From the NCBI RefSeq assembly GCF_042186555.1, contig NC_133324.1, forward strand, positions 69,543,544 to 69,607,543: a DNA stretch of 64,000 bases. Direction: 5' to 3'. The position numbers and the translations under genes are program-made. This document shows, one piece after another, positions 10,450 to 22,940 of the stretch (position 1 is the first letter of the stretch; each line of letters opens with the position of its first letter). The notes beneath the pieces are model-generated. The model had not been told where the DNA came from, made no database searches, and worked only from the letters and a program-made list of their open reading frames with translations. The DNA comes from Aquarana catesbeiana (lineage: Eukaryota; Chordata; Amphibia; Anura; Ranidae).

Positions 10450-11235
10450 GGGCAGAGCCCCTCGGCAAGTCTGCGTATGTGTGAAATCCTTTAAAACCTC
10501 ACACACATGTGCAGACACACCACACATCTCTCCCAGACCTATAGATTGGAACAAACCTGACAAAAGACCCGTAGCTTGTCTGAGCATGTGTAGGATATGG
10601 TTCCAAGATGGCAGCATGGGAGCAAAGCTACAAAGAAGAACTTTGAACTGGAAGAAAGACTTAGCTGGACTCCGTGGACAAGTAGATATGTATTTTATAA
10701 TCTACAAACCGGAACAATAACTAGAGATTAGGAATTCGTTTTGTAGGGTTAAGTTCCTCATTAAAGAAGATGTTCGGGAATGATAGGAAATAATAAGGAT
10801 GGATTGACTGGTGGGAAATATAAAACAGATTTATTGTCCCCGGCGAAGCGGTTTCTTGTCTTGTTCAGAGGGCACATCAGAAGATATGAGGCTCAGCTGG
10901 GCTTCTTCATCTCTGAATCATTCTAAAAATAGACAGGCTATTTCTGACAATCTTTGTTGTATCTTTAGGGGATCGGTTATTGTTGGTTCCTCCTTGCTGC
11001 CCTATTGAGCCTGTACATAGTACGTTCATTAAAAATAAAGGGTTCAGCTGGGAGCGGTGTCTAATGTTTGGCACGCTGCATGCTGCCTTCTTGTTCATTC
11101 TCTTTATGCATCATTTGTAAGTTTACATGATATTAAAGGAAATCTGGAGGCTGTCACTGCCAAATTCTCCTTCAGAAAATACTTCATGCAAACCCATGTG
11201 TGCCATTGACGCAGATCAACTATGAATATAGGGAC
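10450..11235. other. Spacer, no gene recognised
   Basis: ORFs of up to about 110 codons around 10388-10720 lack motifs and overlap the tandem repeat. Nothing else identified. Confidence 0.4.
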
Positions 11236-11330
11236 CCATTTTTTATATTTATATAGTGCCAACAATTTACACAGCACTTTTCATACTGTACTATTGCATG
11301 AATCCCAGCCCTCAAAGAGCTTACAACCCT
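11236..11330 (-). mobile_element. Retroposon tail fragment (ATATAGCGCCAACA type)
   Basis: TTATATAGTGCCAACAATTTACACAGC followed by CAAAGAGCTTACAACC matches the antisense of a LINE/SINE 3' tail that recurs in frog and fish genomes. Related fragments occur at 26555-26712 (sense) and 34797-34892. Exact family not determined. Confidence 0.45.
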
Positions 11331-11908
11331 GGTGTCCGACACGTGTCCACAGACACCAATTTTGGGGGTTATTATTGAGTCTACAGACACCAATGTTGGG
11401 TGTTATTACTGAGTCCCCAGACACCAATGTTGGAGGTTATTACTGAGTCCCCAGACACCAATGTTGGAGGTTATTACCGAGTCCCCAGACACAAATGTTG
11501 AAGGTTATTACCGAGTCCCCAGACACCAATGTTGGAGGTTATATTACCGAGTCCCCAGACACAAATGTTGAAGGTTATTACTGAGTCCCCAGACACCAAT
11601 GTTGGGGGTTATTACTGAGTCCCCAGACACCAATGTTGGGGGTTATTACTGAGTCCCCAGACACCAATGTTGGGGGTTATTACTGAGTCCCCAGACACCA
11701 ATGTTGGGGGTTATTACTGAGTCTCCAGACACCAATGTTGGGGGTTATTACTGAGTCCCCAGACACCAATGTTGGGGGTTATTACTGAGTCCCCAGACAC
11801 CAATGTTGAAGGTTATTACTGAGTCCCCAGACACCAATGTTGGGGGTTATTACTGAGTCCCCAGACACCAATGTTGGGGGTTATTATTGAGTCCACTAAC
11901 ACCAGTGT
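11331..11908. repeat. Minisatellite, 34-bp unit
   Basis: Tandem copies of GAGTCCCCAGACACCAATG plus TTGGGGGTTATTACT, about 16-17 in all. Edge copies are more diverged and central copies nearly identical, the usual pattern for unequal exchange. Confidence 0.93.
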
Positions 11909-13444
11909 TGCGTCCATCATGTGTGGCCGTCATGCAGTGTTTTCCCAATTCACAATTTTTAAATGAGTAACATTTGATCTGTAGAGAATATTCATCGCTT
12001 GTGCGGAATGAATTTACATGCAGTTTTAATGGATGAAGAGCGATGCAAATCTTTTATAAATATACCCCATAATGTTGGCTTGTGTTTACATATCCAGAAA
12101 CTCTAGCTATGTGTTCTTTATGAATTTTTCCTGCTTTTCATAGTTTATAACATTATTGGTGGTGGGAAAATACAATTTGCAGAGGTTTTTTCCCTTTCAT
12201 ATAAATACTTACATTGTTTATTAATAATGTCTTTATCTTTTACCATACTTCTTCTCGCTTTGGTCCCCTTGACCCGTCCATCTGGTTTAATCTCCGCACC
12301 TTTCTCTTTATGCCATATGGGGCGATAATACATTCATGAGGAATTTAAAGGCAACCGAAATTGGCAAGATATGTGCTTCATTTTTCCCACGTTCCCTCGT
12401 TATTTTCAAAGTTGTTACTGTTAGAGAAAATAGCATAAATTGGGGGAAGTGTAGTGAATTTCAGTTTGCACTTATATTGACTTATCACTACAGAGGTTTT
12501 TTTTTTTTCTTGTAGTCATTTTTGAAGTGACTTTCAAATTTTTGCATAAAATCCCTTCTATATCTTTAGTGTATTAAAGAAGAACCCCCATTTTGAATTT
12601 TATTTTTAACAAATTGGCTCTCGCTGCAATGATCGCCCTGTCCACTTAAATTTCTCCACTCAGCCAATGCGTGTCGTTCCCTCTAACAGGAAGTTGGGTG
12701 ACAGGAGCAAAAATGGAATTTGGAGATATGGAGGAGGTTGAGAGCAATAGAATAGGGACTTTTTAAATATAAATAACAATTTTTATTAACACATTTTTTC
12801 AAACATACAATACTTAGCTCATCATTCTGTAGTACAGGACTCAGAACACATATCAAGTATGCAAAATGCAGGGAGGTTCTCATCAGTAAGCCAATGGATC
12901 ATCTGCAAGTAGAGACATTTAGGAAGCAACACTCATCCTGACAAGAGAAAATATTACAAAAAGAGGGATATCCTAGGGTGCAGTATGTGCAATGTCATCC
13001 TAGGTACAATAAAAAATAGGATAGCATATTTTCCTGGTGCCTCTATAGCAGCTTAGGTATGCTGCCATGGGTAGGAACTAGGAAAATAAAATTACAGAAA
13101 GGCAAGTATTCAATTTTCTGGTATATCCAGTGAGAATGTCTTTACACTGGGTAATGGATATAAGCTTACAATAGGACTGCATATGCAATGCTTGTGTCAG
13201 TCATCCATTCTGAATTGACCTAATTGGACCAATGGAGCATACATGGCAAAGTAGACAAAACAAAATCAAAGGAGAGATTGAGAAAAAGGAGCACAAGAAG
13301 AGAAGAGAAAGAAGAAATGGCGAGCTCTCCACCACTTCGACCACCAGACATCTGCTGAAAAGAAGGTGGGCTCATAGCAAAGTCACCAACTAGGGTGGGT
13401 CTTCCTTGCTGTGCCAGGGTGCCCAAACTTTGTTGAGCTTATCC
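11909..13444. other. AT-rich spacer with a possible retroposed 3' end
   Basis: The stretch 12577-12600 begins TTAAAGAAGAACCCCC, like a TTAA-type MITE end without a visible partner. From about 12770 the minus strand carries AATAAAAATTG near an A/T-rich start, which could be a retroposon 3' end; 12770-13444 has no recognisable ORF. No gene found. Confidence 0.35.
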
Positions 13445-13445
13445 A

Positions 13446-14415
13446 TAGTTACATAGTTACATAGTTACATAGTAGGTGAAGTTGAAAAAAGACACAAGTC
13501 CATCAAGTCCAACCTATGTGTGTGATTATGTGTCAGTATTTCATTACATATCCCTGTATGTTGCGGTCATTCAGGTGATTATCTAATAGTTTCTTGAAGC
13601 TATCAATGCTCCCCGCTGAGACCACCGCCTGTGGAAGGGAATTCCACATCCTTGCAGTAAAGAACTCTCTACGTAGTTTAAGGTTAAACCTCTTTTCTTC
13701 TAATTGTAATGAGTGGCCACGAGTCTTGTTAAACTCTCTTCTGCGAAAAAGTTTTATCCCTATTGTGGGGTCACCAGTACAGTATTTGTAAATTGAAATC
13801 ATATCCCCTCTCAAGCGTCTCTTCTCCAGAGAGAATAAGTTCAGTGCTCGCAACCTTTCCTCATAACTAAGATCCTCCAGACCCTTTATTAGCTTTGTTG
13901 CCCTTCTTTGTACTCGCTCCATTTCCAGTACATCCCTGCTGAGGACTGGTGCCCAGAACTGGACAGCATACTCCAGGTGCGGCCGGACCAGAGTCTTGTA
14001 GAGCGGGAGAATTATCGTTTAATCTCTGGAGTTGATCCCCCTTTTAATGCATGCCAATATTCTGTTTGCTTTATTAGCAGCAGCTTGGCATTGCATGCCA
14101 TTGCTGAGCCTATCATCTACTAGGACCCCCAGGTCCTTTTCCATCCTAGATTCCCCCAGAGGTTCTCCCCCCAGTGTATAGATTGCATTCATATTTTTGC
14201 CACCCAAATGCATTATTTTAAATTTTTCTACATTGAACCTCATTTGCCATGTAGTCGCCCACCCCATTAATTTGTTCAGGTCTTTTTGCAAGATTTCCAC
14301 ATCCTGCGGAGAAGTTATTGCCCTGCTTAGCTTAGCTTAGTATCGTCTGCAAATACAGAGATTGAACTGTTTATCCCATCCTCCAGATCGTTTACGAACA
14401 AATTAATCCAAGGTG
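13446..14415 (-). mobile_element. CR1-type LINE, 5'-truncated 3' end
   Basis: On the minus strand this is the last ~970 bases of a CR1 element: the 3' part of the RT/ORF2 reading frame, then a short 3' UTR, ending in the short direct repeat ACTATGTAACTATGTAACTA typical of CR1-group tails. The upstream end near 14415 is a 5' truncation, as usual for CR1 copies. Confidence 0.85.
13533..14300 (-). pseudogene. CR1 ORF2 reverse transcriptase, C-terminal remnant
   Basis: Two minus-strand frames cover this part. The upstream one (14300-14019) reads DLNKLMGWATTWQMRFNVEK, then MEKDLGVLVDDRLSNGMQC and NRILACIKRGI, a region just after the RT catalytic core in CR1-like LINEs. The downstream one (13922-13533) reads MERVQRRATKLIKGLEDLSY, then FSLEKRRLRGDMISIYKY and FFTARMWNSLPQAVV, the conserved C-terminal tail. 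A frame change and stop between 14019 and 13922 break the gene. The catalytic YADD region and endonuclease are absent. Confidence 0.85.
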
Positions 14416-14835
14416 TTGCAACCACGCTGTATAGGTCTCCATAAGTTCTACCTCCTTAACTCTAGAATACGGGTCAACTAGAAATGCAGCGTCTCTTTTT
14501 TGCATTGCAGCGCTACTAAACATTTAGCCACTGTAAGAACATGCTGTGCTATTTTTTTTAGCATTTTTGGAAAGGGTAGGGGGAACCAGGCCCAAGATGA
14601 ATACCTTAGGAGTGAAGGGTATAGTCGAGTCAAAGAGGCACTGTAAGAGATGCTGGACCGATCGGCAGTATGGTTTAATACGCTGACACTGCTAGTATAT
14701 ATAGAAAAGGGAGCCCCATTCTCATAGGCAGCGCCAGCAGTGGTCACTCACCGATGGGTGAATCGTGTGGAGGCAGGTCCCCCCCAGGTCTTTGGTGTGC
14801 TTCCACTGATCCATGAACCAGTCTTATATAGACAG
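14416..14835. other. Spacer, no feature seen
   Basis: No domain or element boundary recognised. Confidence 0.4.
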
Positions 14836-15362
14836 TTGACCTAAGGAGATATACTGATGGGGACAGTCCATGTAAGGGGGCACTGTGATGGGGACACCTG
14901 ATGTAAGTAGACACTATGATGGGGATAACTGACCATATGTAAGGGCACTCTGATGTTGACAGTTGATGTCAGGAGGAGCTCTGATGGTGACATTGATGTA
15001 AAGGGGGTGCTCTGAGGTGGACACTTGATGGGGACATCTGATGTATGGGGGTACTCTGATGGGGACATCTGATGTATGGGGGTACTCTGATGGGGACATC
15101 TGATGTATGGGGGTACTCTGATGGGGACATCTGATGTATGGGGGTACTCTGATGGGGACATCTGATGTATGGGGGTACTCTGATGGGGACATCTGATGTA
15201 TGGGGGTACTCTGATAGGGACATCTGATGTAAGGGAGTACTTTGATCGGGACCCCAATGTAAGGGAGCACTCTGATGAGGACCCTGATTTAAAGGGGCAC
15301 TCTAATGAGGACCCTGATGTAAAGTGGGACTCTGATAGGGACATCTAATATAAGGGGGCACA
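14836..15362. repeat. Minisatellite, 31-bp unit
   Basis: Tandem copies of CTCTGATGGGGACATCTGA plus TGTATGGGGGTA (31 bp). The central six or seven copies (about 15030-15215) are nearly identical, and the outer copies differ. Long minus-strand ORFs here (up to 167 codons) are translations of the repeat, not genes. Confidence 0.92.
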
Positions 15363-15838
15363 GGTTCTGTTTAATTACCCTAATCTAATGGCAGCCTAAT
15401 ACATACTAGTGTTCCTCAGGTTATGACAGACTGCCAGTGACTTACACACAGTGTTGACATTATGCCCCCTGACTTTTTTTACTGCACCCCCAGATCAAAT
15501 AGGCTTGATCCAGCCGTGTGTGGATTTGCTCAGGAGTTAGATACCAAAAATAAAGGATCTTGTAAGAATTTTTTTTATAGAGTGTGCAGATTGAGCTCTT
15601 CTCCATCTAAGACCACACGACATGTCAGGCCTCAGAAATCAGTTCCTCCCCTAGCGCAGTTTCCCATTTACGTATATAAGAATGCTTCCCTAGTGTCTGT
15701 ACATGGTAGGCATGTATTATTTTGTAAATATCGGAGATTAAAACCTTCTGGGATGGACCAAAAGGCACTTTTTCGAGTTAAGAATACATACTTGAGTAGA
15801 ATTTTATAACCAAAGTGTCACTTCAAACCATTTGGATT
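15363..15838. other. Spacer with an unassigned 115-codon ORF
   Basis: A plus-strand ORF at 15462-15809 shows no recognisable domain or neighbouring signals. Likely chance. Confidence 0.3.
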
Positions 15839-15839
15839 A

Positions 15840-16490
15840 CATCTCAATAAATCAAATTCCTATTCTTCTGGATTTCTTTCTCTTCTTTGAAGTTTAATGA
15901 CTTTTAACGAGACACGGCATGCACCTCCTGCGTCTTTCAAAAATTCTGGGACACAGTATGCGGAGCTCATGCAGCCGAAATATAATTAATTGTGGCCACG
16001 TATCTCAACGCTTCTAATTGTCTTTGCTCAGCGGTGTGTGAAGACCTCAAGGTGTTCGCTGCACTTTCATGTTTCCTGTGAACGCAGAACAATGAGCGCC
16101 AGAGCTGACTTATCCTCACATGGGACCACTCGGTGAACACTCTGTCCAAGCAAGGCGGTAAAATCTGATTCATGATATGGGAAATAAATGGATGGGGTGC
16201 ATTTGCACAATTCTTCCTTCTCTACCTCTTCATTAGTCGTAGCGGAAAAACTCTGGGGAAAATCTACGTACTGAGCTGAACCGTCGTAGATAACGTCAAG
16301 GCCGATGATTTGGATCTAATTAATAAAGAGTTTCATATTCACATTCGATGCCAGTGGCCTAATATCTGGAATTCCCATTCAACAGGAAATAATTTGCTGT
16401 TTCCATATAGCAAATTGTTCATTTTGACAATGATTCACCACTGATTCCTCGATGGCACATGCATCTGCCATACATTAAGGGCACTGCAAA
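15840..16490. other. Repeat-poor, balanced-composition segment; possible conserved noncoding element
   Basis: No transposon ends, tandem repeats or homopolymers, unlike almost all of the window. It contains homeodomain-type cores: ATAATTAATTG near 15981 and CTAATTAATAAAG near 16317. No coding frame of quality. Function is a guess from composition only. Confidence 0.3.
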
Positions 16491-16901
16491 TGATTTTTAT
16501 TCTAAATCTTAAAGATGAAGTTTAGGTGCAGCCATTTTTTTTTATAGTTACATTGATCCAGCTTATATTAGCTTTTATCAAAGTGGGTGCATTTATTCAT
16601 TTTTTGCAATTTGTGGAATATAAAAAAAACTATACAAATTTACAAAATCGTACTGGGCCCAAAGTAATGAAAAAATAAATTAATAAAGCAAGCAGCTGCC
16701 TTTAAAAGAAAATAACAACCCATGCAATAGGAAAAAAAATAGGCGCCACAAAATAATCAATTTACATCCACTTGTCTAAATTCATATACTGTATTTACAT
16801 ATAAAAATAAATATAATATTCATGGAAAATACATAAATAAGAAAACATCATTAATATATACAATATGCACCACAGAATAAAAAGCAAAAGTCTACATAAC
16901 A
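16491..16901. other. AT-rich spacer
   Basis: Low-complexity A/T sequence; nothing coding. Confidence 0.4.
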
Positions 16902-17236
16902 TTAGGCTGCTTTCACACCGCTTCATTCGTTTTTTTAAATCAAAAACGCATGTGCGTTTCCAGTGTGTTTCCAATGTGTTTCCTGGTTGCCTGACTCCCA
17001 GCATGCACGCTTTTTGCTGTGTTTTTGACTCCTTTTCTATTAATTCCAATAGGGAGCTGTGTTTCTGGTGCAGTTTTGAAAAGCACTCCAAAGATGATGC
17101 AAGTAGGACTTTTCAAAACGTGCTGCACCCAGAGCGCAGTGGTGTGCAGAGTTTTTTAGGAATTAAAGGGAAACATTTTTTTTTTTATTGGAAGGTAAAA
17201 ACGCAGCAAAAATGCATCAGTGTGAAAGGGTCCTTA
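16902..17236. mobile_element. Harbinger-like MITE (TTA duplication)
   Basis: TTA (16902-16904 and 17234-17236) flanks inverted ends GGCTGCTTTCACACCG and AGTGTGAAAGGGTCC. The inside is rich in AAAACGCA/TGCGTTTT motifs. A 3-bp TTA/TAA duplication is the PIF/Harbinger signature. Its right end abuts the next element at 17234. Confidence 0.6.
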
Positions 17237-17703
17237 AAGCAGGGTTCCCGCCAGGTACAAAAAAAAATGTAAAAGTCAGCAGCTACAAACACTGTAGCTG
17301 CTGACTTTAAATAAGCACACTTACCTGTCCCGTGTGCCCGCGATGACGGCCGCCCGAGGCTGACCCGTCCCTCGGCTCTCAGGTCCCGGCACCGCCATCC
17401 TAACTAAGGGAAACAGGCAGCGGAGCCTTACGGCTTTGCTGCCCTTTTCCTACTGCGCATGCGCGAGTCGTGCAGCGCTTTGTGAATGTGACGCGATGTG
17501 TTGTGGGACACACACACTTTCCGTAACACACCGCGCCCCATTCCCCAGAAGACTGAGGATCACCGCAGAGTAGGAAGTGGCAGATTAGGAAGACTGCCTA
17601 GCAACAGCCATTTCAGGTGAGTTAAAAAAATTTTTTTTTTTTCCTCCATTTTTTTAGGGATTTTTTGATGCAGTTTTTTTTTGTGTGGTGGACCTCCACT
17701 TAA
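17234..17703. mobile_element. TTAA-flanked T2/Kolobok-like MITE
   Basis: TTAA at 17234-17237 and 17700-17703, with ends AGCAGGGTTCCCGCC and GGTGGACCTCCACT. The inside has the hairpin GTCAGCAGCTACA/TGTAGCTGCTGAC (about 17275-17305) and GCGCATGCGCGAG. The layout is shared in part with the element at 4023-4526. Non-coding. Confidence 0.6.
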
Positions 17704-18135
17704 ATCACATGCCCAAAAATGACTTAATTATCTTCTCCATTCACCAATATGCAAAAATCAATCAAAAAGTGACAGGCCTCCTGGTGTTAACCCCTAAAAG
17801 AGAGCCGCTCACCCTCCTTTTTGACCTCCTTGTAAAAGAAGGTCAAAAAGCTCTCCAACTGTATATAAGAGTAAACGCGTAAGACAAAAACAAATCCATA
17901 GCTCAACTCACCAACCAGTCTGCTGACCAACCAAATTAACCTGTCTAACCATCTGTTAAAAGCAGGGGTTTAGTTAGCACACATTTTATAAGAGTAAACG
18001 CACAATAGTAAAGTACCGTAAAAGAACTTTCATTAAAAAGTTAAAAACACACTCACATGAACGAAAAATGCACAGATGCATAAACATCCATCAGAAAGTC
18101 CCTCAACGTCTGCGAGCGTGGTGACGTCACCAGGA
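17704..18135. other. Spacer, no gene seen
   Basis: No motif-bearing ORF. ATAAGAGTAAACGC occurs twice (about 17865 and 17990), suggesting a small duplication. Confidence 0.35.
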
Positions 18136-18356
18136 CCCATACACGGACTGAACATAGGAGGTTGCTTGCTTGGCATGGGTGCACTCAGGGATCACTTTGC
18201 ATTTTCTTAATTATTGCAAAGCATTTTCTGATTGGATGAGGTGGAGAAGCAGGGCAGTGATGTCACAATCTCCAATTGGACCATTTTTCAGAAAATGCAA
18301 TGTGTTCTCTAAATGGCACCCATGCCAAGCAGATGACCTCCTGCGTTCAGTCCGGT
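18136..18356. repeat. Long imperfect hairpin
   Basis: CGGACTGAACATAGGAGG and GCTTGGCATGGGTGC on the left (18136-18182) are complementary to GCACCCATGCCAAGC and CCTCCTGCGTTCAGTCCG on the right (about 18318-18354). Further weaker pairing lies inside (TTTGCATTTTCT/AGAAAATGCAA). The ~220-base structure has no transposase or clear target duplication. Confidence 0.6.
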
Positions 18357-19422
18357 GTAGGACACAGATGCTAGCAGCAATAACTGTGGTAGCGGTGTCT
18401 ACTACAATGAGTTTCAGCTTCCATGGGTATGGCATATACGTACTTACATTGGTCAAAGCTGGACCAAACCATGTAAAAATTGCCATACCTAAACTTCAGC
18501 TTCAATTTTATGTAAGCCTAATAACAAAAACCCCCCATTAGCTTTGAAGGCATATTTTACCAATGGGGACGCTCCTATTGCCGGTAATAGGCTTCCGATT
18601 TGACATGCAATTTCACCTGTCAAATCGCATGTCAAATTGCGCCGATGTGAACTGGGGGATAATGGCTCGCAGGGCAGCCATCAGAAATTTTTGGGCCCCT
18701 TACACAGCTTTAGGCCTGGGCCCCTACTTGCGACTATTAAGCGAAAAAAAATCGGATGATCTGTCGCCTGATTTTTCGCATTGTGTGTACAGGCCTTTAA
18801 AGCGGAACTTTGGTTAGCTCACCAAAAATTGATTAATTGCCACCTTAAAACTAGTATTATTTATTTATTTATTAAAATACTTAACCTACGCAGTCTTACC
18901 CGATGCGCAAAACAAAAGACATTGCCATTAAAAGACCTTAGGAGAGCCAACATACCAGTATGACAACATACAAAATCAAAACCTGGGGGGGTCTGTCCAT
19001 CACACCCCAATAAAATTAGGTGACTCCAAAAGCATTAGGTGACTCCGTATTCAGCACAAGAGTTGGGGAACAGCTGCTTCTATCACAGCCTGATCACACA
19101 GGTGTGCTGTTTTAGTCCCCAGGAGACTAGAGTTTGTCTACAAGGAAGGAGGGTGTGCAGCTACACATTTGTCAGTAGATGGCGCTGCTGCCTCTGTAGA
19201 TTTATATAAGCAATTGCATTGCGATCCTGGGTGTGTACCGAAACAATACTGAGGGCTTTTGCAGTAGCTCCTGGGCATAGGAATCCCATTAAATGAAGTG
19301 ACCCTGTTGCTAAGGTAAAAGAAAATGCATGAATTAAAAGAGAAGCACCCTTTGAGGAATTGAGGGCCCATTCATGGTAAGTTGACCCCGCTGCGGTTCA
19401 GTAGTACACATTTTTATATAAG
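18357..19422. other. Spacer with one TTAA-type end
   Basis: TTAAAGCGGAACTTTGG at 18797 looks like the left end of a TTAA-type MITE with no right end found. Other ORFs lack motifs. Confidence 0.35.
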
Positions 19423-19840
19423 TTAAGGCCCATACACACAATAGGACTTTTTGACAACAGACATGCAAATTACCTGTTTTAAGGCAACATCCGACCGTGT
19501 GTATGCTCCATCGGACAAACATTTTCTGGTTTTCATCGGACAAATGTTGGCTGTGCAAACAGACAAACTTTCTGGCAGCAAAAGTCCTATTCTGCAAAAT
19601 CCTATCATGTGTACACAAGTCCATAAGACAAACACGCTCAGAACCAATGCAAAAGATCAGACAACAATACAGAAGTTGACCAAAGGGTGGCGGTAAAGAG
19701 CTGAAAAACCATGTGATTTGGTGAAAGTTGTCTGAAAAAGTCCTGCCGTGTGTATGCATACCAAGTTCACGGCCAACGCCCTTTGGACAGAAATCCACAG
19801 AAAAGTTTGTTTAAAGTCCGATCGTGTGTATGAGGCTTTA
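19423..19840. mobile_element. Harbinger-like MITE, ACACAC-type ends
   Basis: TTA at 19423-19425 and 19838-19840 flanks inverted ends AGGCCCATACACAC and GTGTGTATGAGGCT. The inside carries scattered short inverted motifs (ATCCGACCGTGTG, AAGTCCGATCG). Overlapping ORFs in several frames are shadows of this repeat. Confidence 0.65.
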
Positions 19841-20225
19841 ATGTGTGTTGGTTTCGGGCAGCCCATCCGTCATGATGCACCAATGCACCGCAATAAATAA
19901 AAAATAGACATGACCCATTTTTAAATCACAGTGCACAGTATGCAAGTTGTGCTATGGTGTGTTGTGTGTTGCACATGACTGTACATGTGCACGTTGCTGC
20001 TATGCATAAGCAAGCAGAGGAATAGGTATCCAATACACCAAGAGGTGCCATACCTATAGAAACCAATCAGAATCCAGCTGGTATCTGATTAGGCGACATG
20101 TTGAGAGATAAATTCCCATTGGTTGCTCTTCTGTCTCTGCTACACTTTCCCTGTGTGTAATTTGACATGCAGCTAAACCCCCCTCTTCTGCAATAAGCCA
20201 GACTGAGTGTCATTTTGAAGCTTTA
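19841..20225. other. Spacer, no gene seen
   Basis: Contains ACCAATCAG/CTGATTAGG-like short inverted motifs, but no element boundary. Confidence 0.35.
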
Positions 20226-21226
20226 TTAACCGTTTGCTGACCGTATACAGTAAATATACAGCAGCAAAGTGGCTCCCCTGGGCAGCATCACGTACCTGTA
20301 TGTGATCCTGCACTTCCGGGTCTGGGGCGCGCACGTCCGTCTCCAGTGACCTGCTCCTGATGTCATTGGACAAAGCGGGAGCCAATTAGCAGGTCCAGCA
20401 GACTCATTGTCCATCAGGATCCGCCGATCATTCGGGACACAGGCAGAACGGCGGTCTGCCTATGTAAACAAGGCAAATCACCATTCTGCCAGAAGGGAAG
20501 GCTGTGATTTTGTGTTCCTGCAAAGCAGGAACACGGATCTCTGCCTTCTCATAGTTAAAGCACCTCCCCCACACAGTTAGCAAGCACTACCTAGACACAC
20601 ATTTAACCCTTTTATCACCCACTGCTGTTAACCCCGTCCCTGCAAGTGTCATTGGTACAGTGACAGTGCATATTTTTAGCACTGATCACTGTATTAGTGT
20701 CACTGGTCCCCAAACAGTGTCACTTGGTGTCCGATTTGTCCACCGCAATGTCGCAGTCCTGCTATAATTCGCTGATCTCCGCCATTACTAGGGGAAAAAA
20801 ATCCATAAATCTATCCCATAGTTTTTGGACGCTATAACTTTTGCGCAAACCAATTAATATACGCTTTTTGGGATTTTTTATACCAAAAATATGTAGCAGG
20901 ATACATATTGGCCTAAATTAATGAAGAAATTTGAATTTTTTAATTTTTTTTTATTGGATGTGTTTTATTAGCAGAAAGTAGGAAATGTTTTTTTTCAAAA
21001 TTTTTTTCAAAATTGTCGGTCTTTTTTGTTTATAGCGCAAAACATAAAAACCACAGAGGTGATCAAATACCACCGAAAGAAAGCTCTAGTTGTGCAAAAA
21101 AAAAGGACATACATTTTATTTGGGTACAGCGTCACATGAATTGTCATTTAAATTAACGCCGTGCCATATCACAAAAAATGACCTGGTCATTAAGAGGAAT
21201 AAATCTTCCGGAGCCGAAGTAGTTGA
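20226..21226 (+). mobile_element. Family A repeat, near full length (about 1 kb)
   Basis: This best complete copy starts TTAACCGTTTGCTGACCG at 20226 and ends GCCGAAGTAGTTGA at 21226, where TTGA is a decayed TTAA. In order it has a palindrome with CACGTACCTGTATGTG, an origin-like hairpin GTTCCTGCAAAGCAGGAAC, ATTTTTAGCACTGATCACTG, and the core listed for 6051-6544. The TTAA ends place it with piggyBac/Kolobok-type non-autonomous elements. No coding capacity. Confidence 0.75.
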
Positions 21227-21468
21227 CAAAACAGGGTGAGTGAAACTATTGAGAGAAAACAAATACAGATACATACAATCAGTATATGAAATATACAGAA
21301 ATACAATGAAAGCTAGGCTTTAGATGGCCACAAGTCATTCTCACCAGCGATGCTGCATTTCGGGTATGCACGTTTTAGTCCAACATGTGCTCTGATGGCT
21401 GGTTCCTTCTTTCAGTCTCTAAGATGGAGCCTGAGTTTCCAGGATGCACCTGTTTCTCTTCCTTACAC

Positions 21469-21819
21469 TAAGACTCCTTTCACACTGGAGGCGTTTTAAG
21501 CGGTAAAAATAGCGCTTGTAAAGCGCCTGAAAAAAGCCTCAGCTGCAAACCCAGTGTGAAAGCCCGAGTGCTTTCACACTGGGGCGCTGCGCTGGCAGGG
21601 CGTCACACAAAGTCCTGCCAGCAGCTTCTTTGCAGTGGTGGAGGAGCAGTGAATACACCGCTCCTCCCCATTGAAAACAATAGGGCAGCGCTGCTATACC
21701 GCCGGCAAAGCGATGCTGCAGCGGCGTTTTGCAGGCAGATTTAAAACCGTCCCGCTAGCGGCTAAATAGCGTCGATTTAACGCTGACGCCCGGGGCGGCT
21801 CAGTGTAAAAGGGGTCTAA
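21469..21819. mobile_element. Harbinger-like MITE (TAA duplication)
   Basis: TAA at 21469-21471 and 21817-21819 flanks inverted ends GACTCCTTTCACACTGG and CAGTGTAAAAGGGGTC. The inside is GC-rich with AGCGGTAAAAATAGCGC and GCCGGCAAAGCG. Non-coding. Confidence 0.65.
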
Positions 21820-22940
21820 AGAACGACGGGAACTTTTGCTAAAGGTGAACAGGTTCTAGTTTCTGCAAAAACAGAAAATTTACCACTGGCTCTATCTTGT
21901 GGTCAAATTTGATATTGCAGGCAAAACAACCTAATTAATATCAGTTGCACTAATAATGCAATGTGATAAGAAGTGCAGATCGACTGTACTCTGTGGCTGA
22001 CAGATCCTATGGGGGAGATTTGCTAACACTGGAGCACTCAGAATCTGGTGCAAAAAAATGTAAAAAAATTAATTTCTTCATTAGTTTAGGCCAATATGTA
22101 TTCTGCTACATATTTCTGGTAAATAAAATCCCAATAAGCGTACTGTATATTGATTGGTTTGCGCAAAAGTTATAGCGTCTACAAACTATAGTATATATTT
22201 ATGGAATATTTTTTTTTTGTTTGTTTTTCTTTTTTTTGTTTTTTACTAGTAATGTCGGTGATCAACCATTTTTAATGGGACTGTGATATTCAAATCGGAT
22301 ACCCAACTGACACTTTTGGAGGACCAGTGACACCAATACAGTGATCAGTGCTAAAAAAAAAAGCACCGTCACTGTATTAATGACACTGGCAGGGAAGGGG
22401 TTAACATCAGGGGCAATCAAAGGGTTAAGTGTGTACCTAGGGGGTGCTTTCACTGGGGGAAAACAAAGATCCGTGTTTCTGCTTAGCAGAAACACAAGAT
22501 CTCCATTTTCCCCTATGGCAGTACGGTGATATTCCTTGTTACATGGGCAGACCACCATTCTGCCTCTTTTCAGAGGGATCAGCGGGTCCCAGCGGACATC
22601 ATGTATGCCGGACCTGCTGATTGGCTCCCGCTGTGTCCAATGACAGCAGGAGCAGGTCGCCGTCGGCACACGCGCCCGCCCCAGACCCCGTGCACTAAAT
22701 CACGTACAGGTAGAGTTGTGCTCATAAGTTTACATACCCTGGCAGAATTTATGATTTCTTGCCCATTTTTCAGAGAATATTAATGATAACACAAAAACAT
22801 TTCTTTCACTCATGGTTAGTGTTTGGCTGAAGCCATTTATTATCAATTAACTGTGTTTACTCTTTTTAAATCATAATCACAACAAAAACCACTCAAATGA
22901 CCCTGATCAAAAGTTTACATACCCCAGTTCTTAATACCGT

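Noticed and set aside
14841..15344. 167-codon minus-strand ORF (Ser/Pro/Tyr repeats)
   Set aside because: Translation of the 31-bp minisatellite; overlapping frames are equally open.
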